From Collybiopsis luxurians FD-317 M1 (taxonomy: Eukaryota > Basidiomycota > Agaricomycetes > Agaricales > Omphalotaceae): a stretch of 64,000 nt of DNA. Where the stretch lies: assembly GCA_000827265.1 (NCBI GenBank), contig KN834771.1:526497-590496 (forward strand), written 5' to 3'. The notes under the pieces were generated by a model. It did not search any database. It saw only the letters and a list, made by a program, of their open reading frames with translations, and had not been told where the DNA came from. The position numbers and the translations under genes were made by a program. This document shows, piece by piece, positions 34,316 through 48,264 of the stretch (the stretch's first letter is position 1; every line of letters begins with the position of its first letter).

Positions 34316-35140
34316 ATACGTTTCTTTAAGGTTAGATCCCACCCAGAAGCTGTGTAGTATACTCACATATAACGAATAATGCTTGATTGTGGCGTTTTTG
34401 GTTCCTCGACATTGAACTGACGCCTTTTCCTGCGCTACTTGAGGATGGCGGGATGGAGGACGAGGAGAAAAGCAGCCGTGAGCATTTTGCGTATGTCTCG
34501 CGTATTGGGCCAGCGGTTGTCGTCCGCTACGTCGGGCCGAAGGAAGCAGACCCACACCCAAGTTCGGGCCACGAGAATTCAGCGCTCGTGGTGAGCTGAC
34601 ACGCTACATGGACAGTGAACCAATGTGTACTCAGATTCTTGCTTTCAACCTTCGACTTCCACGGAAAGATGCGTTCCCTCTCTATTGTTCGGACAGGAGA
34701 GCGAGTTGCTGCGCAAGGATCCCCTCGCACGTGTTAAATTTCGAGGTTACAGACTCATCAGTTTACCCCTTTTTTCTCACGAATTTCTACTACATTGCAT
34801 GGTCCGGAGGTTCTCTTGTTCCATATGTCCTTAGTTCTGAACCACCAATATATTGCAGCTGGTTCGAGTTGTGTTTTTTACTCTGGACTCTGGTCGCTGC
34901 AACCCTGCTCGTTTGCCACGAAATTTACTGGGTCACTGGTCAGCAACGGCTGCTTGGCCAGGATTGGATAAGTCATTTTTTGAATCTTACATTTCGGCGA
35001 GTTGTACGTAAAGGATCTCAGCCTGTATTCTGTACGATTACTTCAGGAAACAGTCCTGCTACCTTGTGACTTGCAACTACACTCAAATCGAACCGGACAT
35101 GACGAATGTTCACATCTCCAAGTTCGCTTACACTCTCCTT
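34316..35140. other. Spacer between GT15 and EF-hand/ZZ gene A, conserved in duplicated units
   Basis: Similar sequence recurs at about 42168-42790 and 52740-53498, with many indels. An open frame at 34608-35069 is not preserved in the other two copies, so it is treated as chance. Confidence 0.5.
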
Positions 35141-35150
35141 AATAAATACC
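35141..35150 (+). promoter_or_regulatory. TATA-like box of EF-hand/ZZ gene A
   Basis: AATAAATACC 35-45 bp upstream of the ATG at 35185. Genes B and C have GATAAATACC and TATAAATACC at the same distance. Confidence 0.5.
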
Positions 35151-35184
35151 ACCGTTCCCTCCGCACCTTTGCCAAACCTTTGCC

Positions 35185-38100
35185 ATGTCTACTGGCAAAT
35201 TTGACGACACATCCATAATGTCCATGGATGACGACGACTTGAAGGCTGCTCTGACTGATGCAGGAAAAACCATTCGTAAATCCGCTGCCCCGAAAAGCGA
35301 ACAACCAGGACAGACTAAAGGTTCTGATCGACTGGGTACATTCCAGGAATTTATTGTATGTCAAGTTGGTATCAATGTTAATCTTACTGTAGAGAGTACC
35401 ATCGAGGCGTCACAAGGCGCGATATCCACTGCTCAAGAAGCTGCTCCCGGGACGGATGCGGCATTGCAGGCTTTGCAACCGGAGTTGGATAAACTGAGCA
35501 GGTATTCGGAATTCCTAATGAGTGCGTTGGATGGACTCCAGCAAATACATCCCTTTGTTGCTCGTAAGTTTGATTACATGAAATCATGATCAATAAGCTT
35601 ATCAACACTCACCCAGCTGTCGTCCTGGCCTTCAAGGCAGGTATGAAATTGGAAATCACTCGTCGTGAAAATGACAAGCGTGTCTTGACCGTCCGCATTT
35701 CCATGAACGACTTGTTCAATGCGATACTCCTGTAAGTTTAGCAGTGCATCTAACGATAACTCTTGATTAACTTTAGTTCTTTTAGTATCAAAGATATTCC
35801 AGCAGGCAAGAGAGGCAGGGATGGTCTCTCAATTGAGTCTCGTTTGAGGGAGCGAATCACAAAAATAGCCCACGACATTACAGAGTGTTGGAAAGTGTGC
35901 GACACTTTTCAAAACAAAAGAAAGATCGGTAAGGATTTTGTTCCAGAAATCTCATTCCAGAAGCCTGATTAGTCAAAAAAGTTAAATTCTTTAGATCATG
36001 GGAATGGGAGAAGAATTTCGAAGAGCTTATTGCCATGTTCAAGCAAAACCGTGAAGACATCCAGGAAGACCTTTCGCTATACATCAGCATCGAGGCGAAA
36101 CACACGCATGACACACTCTTCGACATATCAAAGTCCATCCAGACTGTAGGACACAACATGTCCATGGCTCTTCTTCTTCAGCTCCTCCGCTCTCCAGAGG
36201 AACGTAAGTTGCAAGAATTCATCAAATCGAAGGGCGGCCCGGAAAAGTTCTTAATCAACGATGACCTTATGCGAGAACTCATTAAGAGGAGTGGCGAGCA
36301 GGAGTCAAAACTTTCCTCCGGGAAGGAGAAGACTGACTTGACTCAAGAAATCAAGCGCGAAATCAGCAAGACAGTGAAAGAATTAATCTCAGGGAACTTC
36401 GAACTGTTTCTCGGGAAATTTGAAGCTCAGCAGAAGCAGTTGCAGGATCATATAGAAGCTTCAGTGCGAATAGAAGGTGAAAAAACCAGAAATGCAATGC
36501 AGGAAGGCCCTCACAAATTGATTAATGACCCGGTCAGGCAAATATATTCGATGTGTAGCGCAGAGACTGACAAGAACGCCCGTAGGATCTCAGTCAGATC
36601 TGGAAAGACATGGTAAGGCCTTTGGAGTTGAAGTCTTCTTTGTTAACACTCTTTCAGGGCTGGAAAAGCGCAGTCAAAGCTCGATCTATGGCCATAGCTC
36701 TCCGTGAATATTATTCTGAGCGACGAAAGGACTTACAGTCCAGAGACCGGCAGTCGATGGAAAGTATTGCCGCTATTGTCCGCTCGGAAGATGAAACGGA
36801 AACCGATAAAATCCGGGGAATTGCAGAAATAGTGGGTGGCGACAGGCAAAAACTCAAAGAAGAAACGCTAAAGCATGCGGAAGATGATTGGGCGCTAGAA
36901 TACATCACGATTTCAAGAATACAGCCCCTTCTCGAGGCCTTGGATGATGATTCATCCTCCTTAATCTCGGTGGCAGAAGTTAATGACTTTACCGCTGCTC
37001 GTCCGACAAATTGGAGGTAGATAGTGAGAATTAAGCATGGTGTTGGGCACTACTAACTTGCTTCAAATCGGGACAGCTTACCGAAGTGGATGGCATTTTG
37101 GACGGCCGGATTCCCTCTGACCCTCAAGCACTATTATACTCATATCCAGCTGCTTTTGTGGTTTATCGAATACCTAGTTCCTTATGTTCCGCAAGTCAAT
37201 AGCCAGATTGTCAAAGCCTTCGTGACCAAATGGCCCTTCACATCTGCGACAGATCAACTACTGGCTGGCATGTACGACGCCGTAGACGACATCTACGATA
37301 ATAATGACCTTTTCCAACGCTTTAAAGAATACATGGATTCGGAAGAGGGGCGGATGCAGAAAACCCTTCAAACTCTGAAGTACAGAATCGATGCTGAAAA
37401 CACCCTTCGGTTGATCACAGGTCCCGGTCGTTTGGATAAGGTACGTCTATTATAATTGGGTCCCGCACTTCAGTACTAACATCTCCTCACAGTACATCAT
37501 GGCTTTGATATACCTTCTTTTTGTCCGAGTTTATCAAATTGTCCGTTGCGCAATGACAACCGCCGTCGACCCCAAAGAGGTTGACGATATCACGGGATCA
37601 TTTGAAGTGATCCATGAAGCTATCGGCTCTCGGGTGGATAGTTTGAAGGGTGAGCTCGATTGGTGGTCTCTGTGTTAGTGCGATAACAATAATTACAACT
37701 CAGCTGTATGCAAACTGCAGAACCTCGATCTGAAAGTTCAATTACGCAAAATCTCCTATGGCATTGTATGTCTAGTCCATTTTGTAAAAGAGCCCTTGCA
37801 CTTAGTATCTCCTCTAGTTCTACTATGTAGGGTTTGGAGAAGATTTACCCCGGAGTAAATTCTGGACGACGATGTACACCAACCAGCGGAAGCCTCCCTC
37901 TATGAACACATTCCAAGACGACTGGCACGACATGCAACTCTATGCCGTATCTGATCCAGACGTCAATGACGTCAATGCCATTCCATCTGGCAAACTATTT
38001 TATTCGGTTTTGGCGGAATCGTTGAATGTTGAACCAAATGATGATACTGACGACTTTGCGAACCTGCTTCCATTGAACGGTTCAATAACAACTGCAATGT

Positions 38101-40088
38101 CTTCCTGGTGCGGTTTCTTCACTGATCACAGTGCATCTAATACAAAATACCCTGCTGGCGTTATTTATCTACCTCTACCAGAGAATGTTGGCTTTTTCTC
38201 AGGAAGTGGATCAGACAGCATAGGGGAATTTTCTATAGCAGGTAAAGTCGACGGTGAGGCTATCACCTTCAATAAGCGTTACACCTCTGGAAAAGTCGCG
38301 ACACAGCGGTATGAAGGCAAGCTTAATGTCGACCGCAACCAGATGCTCGGCGGGTGGGGTCGTTGCGACACTGAACAAGAAGATTTCTCTAGGCGCCTTG
38401 ACTCGACCGAGGTACTTGGACAATTCGAACTACACACCGCACCTCTAGGTATTCGCAGATTTGTCAAGGTAGATGCCGATCTGGCCTCCAGTTCACCCCG
38501 CGAGAAATGGCGCTTTGCTATCAGTACTGTGATCACCTTACTGCACATCAAAAGGAGGGAATTCCCTGGTTGGACCTACCTGCAGAACCGCCGGAAGATC
38601 AGGCGTCGGTTCATTGAGCTCTTCCCCAGGGTCCAAGAACTTCCTATTTGGGGTGTTTATGACCCTCTGTCTAATGAAGAAATGGAAGAGCTCTGTATGC
38701 TAGTCTCATATTGCTCAAGGCAGGACCTTCGATTTTATCGATCCCTTAGCGCCTGCTTGCAGCGAAGAGTTGTTGTGCATTGGTGTGTACTTACTGCAAT
38801 AGTACAGCCCAGGTTCCTCACCTTTGACCAAATGCATATAGGAGGGCGTGGTGTGATTCGGGTAGTCAAGATCTTATAACCAACACACGGTTTGTCTGTT
38901 TAGATTGCCTCAAGCGACATCCCGTAAATGGGGAACTCTCGAACCCAATTGACCTTTGTGATGACTGTATTGACAAAAGTGTAGACCGCATCTCCGATGA
39001 CATGCATCATATTCCATCGCATGACATGCTGCAGCTGCGATACTGCTGCTCCTTCCGAAGACAAAACTCCCTTCTCGAGGCTGCCCTTCACATCGCAAAG
39101 AAATTACGCGGCGAGGGTAGGCTGCCAGATAATAAAATTCCATACATTGAAGTCCATCTAATCTGTACTTGTAGATGCAGAAGACGCTGTCTCTAGAATT
39201 TGTCATCAATGCCAGTCAACACTCAAGCGACCATATTGGTACTGTTTGGCATGCCCAGGTGACTATGTCAATTATAATCTCTGCGCACGATTTCACAGTT
39301 CTGCAGACAACAAATGCATTTGCATGGCATGTAAAGACCAACTTGACAACAATTATTCTCCTGTTCTCGACTTGAAGCTCTTCTATGCTAGTGACACGCC
39401 AGTAAAAACAGTCGACCCATCGGGGGAAAATATGGAAGATGCGGATGGCACCAACGCCAATGAGACCAATGGAATGGAAGACACCACTAATGAGGATGCT
39501 TCTACGCATCTAGATCCCGGGGCGGTCCACACTCCAGGGACAAACAATGGAGGGGAAGAAATGGAAACATTACCAGTGGCTATAACGAGTAACAGTGATG
39601 ATGTTGATCGTGCTGCTCAGGACGGAGATAATATTGAAAACAGTGACAAAGGTGGGAATGGTGAGAAAATGGAGGGAGAAGTCGAGAACCCTTCGGAAGA
39701 GTCAAATGAGGACTCAGGGTCTGAGGATGGCCATGAAGCGGAGGCCAAGTCAGACAACATAGCAGGTGCTGATGAGAACAATGGGGCAGGCAGTGCTCAA
39801 GAAGATACTGCGGAGACCAAGCAACAATCGGTTGAGCACATCTACGGACACACGCTTATTCTCTGTCGAGCTATCGAAGAGTCACCGCCCAAAGATGACG
39901 GCCCGGGGAAGCCTAGCGTTGAGGAGCAGCTCGCAGACCTTAGTGAACGCCTCAAATCCGTCGAGTCTATGGAGTCGAGGATTATGGAACGGCTAGAGCA
40001 TATGATGGGAAGGTTATTTAGTCCTGGTACATTGGAGGACAGTGCACCAAGTCCCAATGTAAACGGAAACTTGCCCGCAGATGCGTAA
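35185..40088 (+). CDS. Giant EF-hand / ZZ zinc-finger protein, paralog A
   Basis: Fourteen exons give 1399 aa: 35185-35320, 35393-35563, 35617-35731, 35786-35928, 35973-36532, 36586-36612, 36658-37016, 37077-37440, 37493-37649, 37704-37765, 37818-38782, 38842-39116, 39175-39258 and 39307-40088. A helical N-terminal domain carries I-H-P-F-V-A and R-R-E-N-D-K-R, seen in many large basidiomycete proteins. A canonical EF-hand loop DDDSSSLISVAE lies at about 480-491, followed by K-W-M-A-F-W-T-A-G. Next come a hydrophobic helix near 630, a beta-rich region (G-S-G-S-D-S-I-G-E-F) and, from about 1020, two cysteine-rich ZZ-like modules. The tail (1140-1399) is acidic and ends in a coiled coil. The first knuckle reads W-C-D-S-G, lacking its second cysteine. 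Molecular role unknown; calcium and zinc binding are inferred. Confidence 0.85.
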
Positions 40089-40814
40089 AACTTATCTTCG
40101 ATGTACTAAATAATGGACTACACATACAAAATTTGATATGAAAACTAAATGACCGCACCTGCAGAGAAAGCCGGTAAAGCTCCGTCTGCGAGAGGGTATC
40201 ATCGACTAATTGAAAGGCCAAGGTACAAATTAAGTACTATCTACTACAACTGGGATATTGTAAATACTGTGGAGGGATGTGCAAAGAGAGAGTCTGTACA
40301 GCCTATTGCGCGCTCCTTGCGCGACACTTTAGATAGAAAAGAGGCAAAAGGTAGTAGAGTAACAGTGAGCTGTGAGTTGCGGCTCAGGTCCAGTAGTCTC
40401 CTTGAAGATAACAAAGATATTTAAATTTCAAAATCGAAAATAACCACCAGCTACGAAAAGCTGCCCACTGGCACCTGTATCGTCAAGCAGTCACTCGGGC
40501 AACGGCAGGCAGCGGCAGGCGTGGAAATCTTCGGGTGACTGTGTTTTATGGCCCAGTCGTTATGCGACTCTAACCCACAAAACTGCATTAGCAGGTTCCA
40601 AAGCTGTTTGATGCTAATCTGACTATGAACGGAGGCTGGATTCGAATGCTAGTTTGGATGATGTTGGAGGAACGTACAATCGTCGAATTCGGAACGAGCA
40701 GCTTCGAGGAATTGATCTATGACCAGCAGCTGCAAAGTGACGAACACCCGTAGTACTAGTGACGGTGTAGTCTGAAAATTTTACGCCAATCAGAGGGGGA
40801 ATGGCTAACGCACT
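40089..40814. other. Spacer between EF-hand/ZZ gene A and the GT15 relic
   Basis: No gene seen. Contains short GC-rich direct repeats (gcaggcagcggcaggcg at about 40505). Confidence 0.4.
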
Positions 40815-42167
40815 TACGAGGTAAATTGATTTATTGTGGACCATGGCCAACTTATCCCAAGAAAGCAAATACCGCGTTCTTCGCGCTGGCTAACAGCGAT
40901 CTGGCAGAGGTGATTCACAGCCTGAAGCAGTTTGAGGGAAGGTTCAATAGAGATAGACATTACCGTTGGGTTTTCCTGAGTTATTGCGTGCGTTTGGTGC
41001 AAACATCCGTTCCATATTTGCTGATTCGATTTGTGGAAACAGGTGTACTTCTGCAGCTACGGCGTCCAAGACATACTATGAACAAATTCCACGTGAGCAG
41101 TGGGTTTAGCTGGATTTTATAGACGAGGAAAAAGCTACGAAGGCGGGGAAAGCAATGTCGAAAATAGGAGGGGTTTACTATGCTGGTATGTCATCCAGAA
41201 TCTCGGAGATATTCGTTTATCAACTCAGGCATGCAAATTGTAGACAGCCTACCATACCGTTGCGTTTTAACGGGTCTGGGCTCATGTTCGCCCAGGTAAC
41301 ATGTGCAGGTTCTACTCGGGATTCTTCTACAAGCGGCCACTTCTTCAAAATTTCAAGTATTACTGGTGTGTAGAGTGAGTCGTCTGCTTTCTCATTCCCA
41401 GCTTTCACTAGACTCTCGTGTCGGCGTTCCTCGCAGACTAGACATCAACTACCGATGTGAAATCGAAGACCCGTTTTTGTACATGCAGGACAACAAATCT
41501 TATGGATGGGCTTCACCTTCCTTCCACGACCACGGTGACCAACGCGCCACTGGATAAACTTAGGCTTCGCAATGTCGGTTCCATAACAGTACGAGACGAG
41601 CCTACATTATGGGATACAGACTGGACCAATTTTGAAATCGGAGACCTCGACTTTTTCCGCGAGTCAGAGGGATACAACAAGTATTTTGAGCACTTAGACG
41701 CTACCGGTGGCTTTATCACGAGGTAAGTGGTTCCGTTCCACCTTCCGTCGTCCTACTTACCTGTACCCCTTCAATCACCCACCCGGCCCATCCCGTCGAT
41801 CAGCGCTAATGCAAAATTTGTTCACTTTTCTAGCGCTGGGGAGACGCACCGAGGCACGGGATTGCCGTATCCCTTCTCCTCGACCGCGATAGGATTCGCG
41901 TACGAACATACCGCTCGGAAACAATGTCCAGATCCATCTACGCCGGCATACGAGCGAGGGAGGTGTACGTGCGATTACAAAAATTCTATAGCTGTGAAAT
42001 GGAAGAGGTGGGTTTCTTGCTTTGGATCATCGGCGTTTTCTCGCTACGGAAGCAAAAAGTGTATCAAGATCCTTATGCTGATTGATCCCATACGTGTGTA
42101 TAGGTACTCTTGTCAAGCGGATTTTGACGCTGCTTTGGCGGTTCCTAGGGCTGCTGGGGCCGGTTGA
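40815..42167 (+). pseudogene. GT15 mannosyltransferase relic 1, nearly full length
   Basis: Aligns with exons 1-9 of the intact gene at 32387-34315 from the G-P-W-P-T-Y-P-K-K-A-N segment onward. Lesions: the N-terminus before about 40826 is lost. The codons for N-D-K-P-F-S-E-E are deleted after W-V-F-L (about 40978). A glutamine codon has become TAG (about 41107). The region between the W-D-T codons and the W-T-N-F-E exon is deleted, so the exon 6 counterpart is missing. The final exon with its stop is preserved. Confidence 0.88.
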
Positions 42168-42790
42168 TACTCTATCTAAGTTGAATGCAATCTTTGGTTC
42201 AAGAACCTTGTATAGTATATAGGCCTAGTGCTTAATTGGGGTTCCTTTGATACAGGAGGCTGTATTATGCTTCGGCCCGACGAATCGAGCGTTTGTTCTT
42301 CGGAAGATCTTAAGCTTGCTTCTTACCTTCGAATTACACGCAAAGGTGCGTTGCCGTCGCTGCTTTACTATACTCGGAGCTGAACAGGAGTCGCTAATTG
42401 AGGGTAGCTCTCAGAACTGCTCCTGCACGTGTTGTTAAATCTTGAGAGTAAGCGCTGAAAGGAACGTTTTGATACCGAAGTTGATTTCAGCAATTGGCGC
42501 TTCCTCCTGCGCGGTGTCCGTTCACCCAGATATTCTATGTCCTTTTGGTTCTCGCTATCTTTAGCTGTTTCAATTCTGTCCACTCGCCAGTAAATTTATC
42601 GGTACAATCGGCCTGTGGCAAAAAGCAGCTAAATCCTGCATCTTGACGCTGTGCCTCAGCCCATGATCTTCCAGAAAGCAGCAGCTACATCGTGATGCTT
42701 TCCCCTGCTGCGCCTTGTGATTTGCCCCCAAACTCAAAGCAAACTGGACATGAGCGATGTTCTCATCGCTATCCTTTTTGCGCTTTCCTC
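42168..42790. other. Spacer upstream of EF-hand/ZZ gene B
   Basis: Diverged counterpart of 34316-35140. No gene seen. Confidence 0.45.
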
Positions 42791-42800
42791 GATAAATACC
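42791..42800 (+). promoter_or_regulatory. TATA-like box of EF-hand/ZZ gene B
   Basis: GATAAATACC 35-44 bp upstream of the ATG at 42835, aligned with the boxes of genes A and C. Confidence 0.5.
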
Positions 42801-42834
42801 CCTGTTACCACAGCAGGTTTGACAAACGTCCATA

Positions 42835-45800
42835 ATGCCCAAGGACAGCGATTCGAAGGCAGCTCTCACTGGTGCACGTAATGCCCATCAGCATTCCGCT
42901 GGCCTGGATAAGGAACAACCAGGGCGAACCAAAGGTTCAGATCGATTTGGTACGTTCAGACATGCCATGCAAGGTAACGTTGAATCGATGTTGGTTCTGC
43001 CGTAGAGGATATCCTCGAAGCGTCACGAACCACGATATCCAAAACTCAAGAAGCAGCTCCCGGAACGTATGAGGCAATGCAGCTTTTGCAACCGGAGTTG
43101 GATAAACTGCACAGGCAGTCGGAATTCCTCATGGATGCATTGAGTGGACTCCAGCAAATACACCCTTTTGTTGCCGGTGAGCTTTCTTGTCTGATTCTAT
43201 GCAATCGTGATCAATATACACTTATCAACACTCGTCTAGTTGCCGTTATCGCCTTTAGGACAGCTATTAAATTGGAGAACGCGCGTCGCGAAAACGACAG
43301 GCGTATCTTGGCCGTCCGCATTTCTATGAACGACTTGTTCTCTGTGATCCTCCTGTAAATTTAACAGCGTGTCTTATGGGACTGTTACTGATTTTGATTT
43401 ACGTAGCATCAAGGATATCCCAAGAGGCCAGAAGGGTCAAGATGGTCTCTCAATAGAAGGCCGTTTGAATGAGCGTATCAAGAAAATAGCCGCAGATATC
43501 AAGGATTGCTCGAAAGTGTGTGACACTTTTCAAAACCAAGGGAAGATCGGTGAGGATGTTGCTCATAGAATTTCATTCCGAAAGCCTGATTTATCAAAAA
43601 GTGAAGTTTTTCAAATCACTAGATTGGGAGAAGAGGTTTGAAAACTTCATTGCCAGGTTCAAACAACACAGGGACGACCTCCAAAATGATCTTGATCTGG
43701 ATACTAGCATCCAGGTTACAGATATTCGCGACACACTCGTCGACGTATCGAAGTCCATCAAAGCTACTGACAATAACACATCAATGGGTCTTCTTCTTCA
43801 GCTCCTCCGCTCTCCTGAAGAGCGTGAGTTACAACGCTTCATCATATCGAAGGGTGGAGCGGAAGAGTTCTTAAGTAACGACAACCTCATGCAGGAACTC
43901 ATTAAGAAGAGTGGCGATTCAGAGTCAAAAACATCCTCACGGAAGGGGCAGACCGAGTTGGTCCAAGAAATCAAGCGCGAGATGAGCAAGACAGTGGCGG
44001 AATTGATCTCAGGGAATCTCGAGCGATTCCTTGACAAATTCGAAGCTCAACAGGAGCTGTTACACGACTATATGGATGCTTCAGTGCGAAAAGAAGGTGA
44101 GAAGACGAGAGTTGCATTGGAGGACGGTCCCCACAATCGGATTATTGACCCGGTCAGCCATACATAATAGTATTCAACAGTATACATGTCAGACTGACAA
44201 ATTACCTGTAGGATCTCCGTCAAATCTGGAAAGATATGGTAAGAGTTTCGGAGCTGATGTTTCCTTGGCTAACGTTCTTCCAGGGATGGAAAAGTACTGT
44301 TAAGGCCCGACCTATGGTCATGGCTCTTCGCGAATTTTATTCCGAGCGTCGAAAGGATATACGGTCCAGAGCCTTGACAAGTATTTCTATCATTGTCTCG
44401 GGTGACGATTCAGCATCCCATCAAGTAGAGGAAATAAAAAAAGTCCTAGGAGGTGCCAGCCAAATGCCCGGGGAGGAAGAAGAAGATAATAAGCAAGATG
44501 ACTGGGCAATAGAGTACATCACGATCTCGAGAATACAACCCCTTCTCGAGGCCATTGATGATGATTCATCGACCTTGATCTCAGTGGCAGAAGTTAATAA
44601 CTTCACTACTGCCCGACCTAAAGATTGGAGGTAAATATCAATTTCCAAGATTGACAGTAGCGTTACGTACTGCTAACGAACCGGGACAGCTTAGTGCAAT
44701 GGATGGCATTTTGGACGGCGGGCTTTCCATTAACCCTGAAGTACTACTACACTCGCATCCAGATTCTCATGTGGCACATTGAGCAACGAGCTCAACTTGC
44801 CCATCAAGTCAATAAGCAGCTCATCAAAATCTTTGTGACATCATTCCACATTACAATCGGGACAGATAGGCTGCTTTCCGGCGTATATGATGCTGTGAAT
44901 GACATCAACGATGACTATGAGCTCTTTCAGCGCTTCAAGGATTATATAGAGTCGAAAGAGAAACGCATGCAGAAAACCCTTCACACATTGAAATATAGGA
45001 TTGACGCTGAGAACACACTCCGGTTGGTCACAGGCCCTGGTCGTTTGGATAAGGTGTTGCTTTTGTTTACTATGCTATGAGCCCAAATCTGACCCCTGAC
45101 CACAGCACATCATGCCACTGCTCTACTTGCTTTTCATTCGAGTTTATCAAGTTGTTGATTGCGCAATGAAGGTTGCTATCGATCCCAGAGAGGTTTTTAA
45201 CGTTATGGGGTCATTTGAAGTAATCTATAATGCTATCCTATCTCGGATAGAAAGCTTGAAAGGTGAGCTGCATTTGTAGTGTCTGGGTTAGCATTACAAC
45301 AATAATTCCATGCCAGCTATATGCAAACTGCAGAACCTCAATCTTGGGGAGCATTTACAACGAACTTCCTACGGTGTTGTAAGTTTAATCTACGTGGCTT
45401 TGTATGAGAATTCCTGGCTTGATTGATTTCTCCTTGAAAGTTCTATTATGTGCAGTTCCAAGAGGACCTACCCAAGAGTCGATATTGGACAGCGATATAT
45501 GCCAACCAGCTAAATCCTTCCTTTGTAGACACATTTGAAGATAGCGGACACACAATCCCAGTTGAGCAGGTATCTGATCCATCTTTTGCAGACATAGATG
45601 CTATCAACGCCATCCCACCTGGACAAATTTTCTACTCGAGCTCGAATATCGCAGATTCGTTGGTTGCTGAAGCCTTAAATGAATCCGATGACCTCGCGGA
45701 AGCCATAAATGAATCCGATGATCTTGCAAACCCACCACTTCCGTCAGATAATTCGCCGGCAGTGGCCCTGTCCATTTGGTGCGGCTTCTATTCATTTTCA

Positions 45801-47636
45801 ACGGGCTATCAGGCTTTTCATAGTAAAAATCCGATTGGCATCATTCATCTCCCTCTACCGGAGGGCGACGGCTGTATCTCAGGAAGTGGGGCAGATGGCA
45901 TTGGGGAATACTTCGTAAAAGGCCAACTTGATGGCGACTCGATCACCTTCAACATGGAGTACACTTCTGGACAAGACGCCACATTCAGAGTCGAGGGAAA
46001 GCTAAATCCTGAACGCGACCGGATCGATTGCGAGTGGGGTCCTTGTGACAGGACAGATGACCTCACCAAGCACCTTTACCACTCTTCTGGTCGATTACAA
46101 CTGCTCCTTGCGCCTCTAAGTATTCACAGATTTGTCAAGGTAGATGCAGATTTAGCTACCTCTTCACCCCGTCAGAGATGGCATCTTGCAGTAAGCACCA
46201 TAATCACCTTGCAGCGAATCAGAAAAAGGAAGATGACTAGCTGGATTTACATGAAAAACCGGCGTCAGATTCGGCGTCGATTTCTCCAGCTCTTCCCCAA
46301 GCTAATTGAATTGATCTCTCCCTCAGTAATTTGGCGGGCTAGCAACAGACTGACGACGGAGGAAGAAGAGGAACTTATTACACTGTTTTCGTACTTATCG
46401 AGGCAAGAATTTCGGTATTATCGATCCCTTGATGCCTGCTTGCGGCGCAGAGTCGTTGTGCATTGGTATGTGCTAACATTACAACTCGGCTCACTCATCG
46501 TTGACCGCATGTATTTAGGAATCATTTCTGTGACTGGCCTTATCACGGCAACGTTATAGTTGGCACTCGGTTCGTTTGTTTGGACTGCCTCAGATTTCAT
46601 CCTGTCAATGGGGAGAACTCGGATACAGTGGACCTCTGTAGTCAGTGTGTTGACCAAAGCGTAGACCGCATCACAGACAACATGCATCATATTCAATCAC
46701 ACGATATGCTGCAACTGCGATACTGCTGCTCTTTCAGGAGAGAGGGCCCTCTCCTGAAGGCTGCCCTTCAAATTGCAAAGCAGCTGTGTGGTGAGGGTAG
46801 GCAGCACGATGTCAGAATACATGCGTATACTAAAGGTCATCTGACCTTGTAGATGCAAAAGACACTGTCCCTAGAATTTGTTATGAATGTCAGTCAACAC
46901 TCAAGCGACCATACTGGTATTGCTTGACATGCCCAGGTAAATATGTTAGTTGTGTATTCTCTGCGCATGATTTCACAGCTTGGTAGACAATAGATGCATT
47001 TGCATGGCATGTAAGTGCCAATTCGACAGCAACTATTCTGCAATTCTCAACCTGAATCTCTTCAATGCCAACGATACACCGGAAAACATCATCGTCGCAT
47101 CAAGGAACGATACGGAAGACAAGGACGACACTAACAGTGCAAATGAGGCCAGTGGCAAGGAAGACATGATCAGCGAGAAATTCAGAGACGAAGAAGAAGT
47201 CGAGGAAACATCGGGGCAGTCAACCAAAGACACAGGGTCTGAGAACACCAATCAAACTGAGCCCAGGCCGGAGGGCGCAGCAGATACTGACGGGAGCGAT
47301 GGGGCGGGCGCTGTTCAACAAAACGCTAAGCAACAATCGGTCGAGCATGTCTATGGACACACACTTCTCCTCTGTCGAGCTGTCGAAGAGTCACCACCTG
47401 AAGATGGTGGTGTTGTGAAACCTAGTGTTGATGAGCAGCTCAAAGATCTCGGGGAACGCCTTGAATCTTTCGAGTCCATTGAGTCCAGGATTACGAAACG
47501 GTCGGGGCTCGCAGAAATTAGGGAACGCCTCGAATCTCTTGAGTCTATGGAGTCTAGGATAATGGAACGGATGGAGCTTATGATGGGAAGACTATCTGAG
47601 TTAAGTTCCACTGGAAACGCAAACGGGCACGCGTGA
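42835..47636 (+). CDS. Giant EF-hand / ZZ zinc-finger protein, paralog B
   Basis: Fourteen exons give 1357 aa: 42835-42934, 43006-43176, 43240-43354, 43407-43549, 43602-44152, 44212-44238, 44284-44630, 44690-45053, 45106-45262, 45317-45378, 45441-46465, 46519-46796, 46853-46936 and 46987-47636. Intron positions match paralogs A and C; the exon 5 acceptor is shifted by 9 nt. Domain order is as in A, with EF-hand loop DDDSSTLISVAE. It is the most divergent of the three: exon 11 is longer, with a duplicated A-x-N-E-S-D-D-L-A stretch. The first ZZ knuckle reads F-C-D-W-P, so its second cysteine is lost. The acidic tail is shorter and the C-terminal coil (R-E-R-L-E-S-L-E-S-M-E-S-R-I) is partly duplicated. 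The reading frame is intact throughout. Confidence 0.85.
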
Positions 47637-47839
47637 CTTATATACAATGGACTGCATGTATTTAACTCGATGCATGTACAACTTTTATGAGATAATAACT
47701 AATTATCTTCTTCTGAGATAGTATCATTTTCAAATGGTAGCCACGGAGGAGTTTATATCTTTGCTGTCAGCCAGATTTGACCGTAAGCGGTTCTTTCATC
47801 TATGCTCAGCTGCTGCAGAGGAACAGTAAACATCGATTG

Positions 47840-48129
47840 GAGCGATAGGTACGACTGCGATAGGATCCGTCATTTCGATGATCTTCTATACGGACTTTCG
47901 CTTGGGAGAAATGTCCAGATCCACCCACGTCGGAATACAAGCGGAGGGGACGTGCGACTCAAACTCTTGACATTCAAATGGAAAAGATGGGTTCCTTAAC
48001 TATGGTCTTCTTTCCTACGAGAAACTATGTATTTAAGGTTACTCCGCCTGTGTCCGTGTGGGTATCCCTGTCAAGAAGCAGATCTTGACACAACTCTGGC
48101 TGTTCCTAGGGTGGATGGGACAGGTTGAA
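47840..48129 (+). pseudogene. GT15 relic 2 (3' fragment)
   Basis: Remnants of GT15 exons 8 and 9: the R-I-R-H-F-D-D-L segment near 47865-47885, K-W-K-R-W near 47980-47995, and the final C-Q-E-A-D-L-D-T stretch ending with the family's G-T-G-stop near 48126. Upstream exons are absent and frames are broken. Confidence 0.7.
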
Positions 48130-48264
48130 AGGTGGAATGTTGCGATTCCGGGGTCCCTAAAACTTTCAGAATAGATTGATGGCAAATCATAGTAGGAGCG
48201 TTAGCGCCCGCGCGCGCCTACTATCGGATCTACACCCTCTCCGCAACCTCCCCGACGTCCGTAC

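Noticed and set aside
34608..35069. 153-codon open frame between GT15 and EF-hand/ZZ gene A
   Set aside because: The counterpart spacers at 42168-42790 and 52736-53498 do not keep the frame; hydrophobic-looking stretches appear by chance in AT-rich sequence.
39259..39306. Reading 39259-39306 (and 57563-57610) as coding, which adds an extra cysteine and looks open in copies A and C
   Set aside because: Copy B has a stop in the same place, and all three copies have GT...AG ends here that restore one common frame, so it is an intron.
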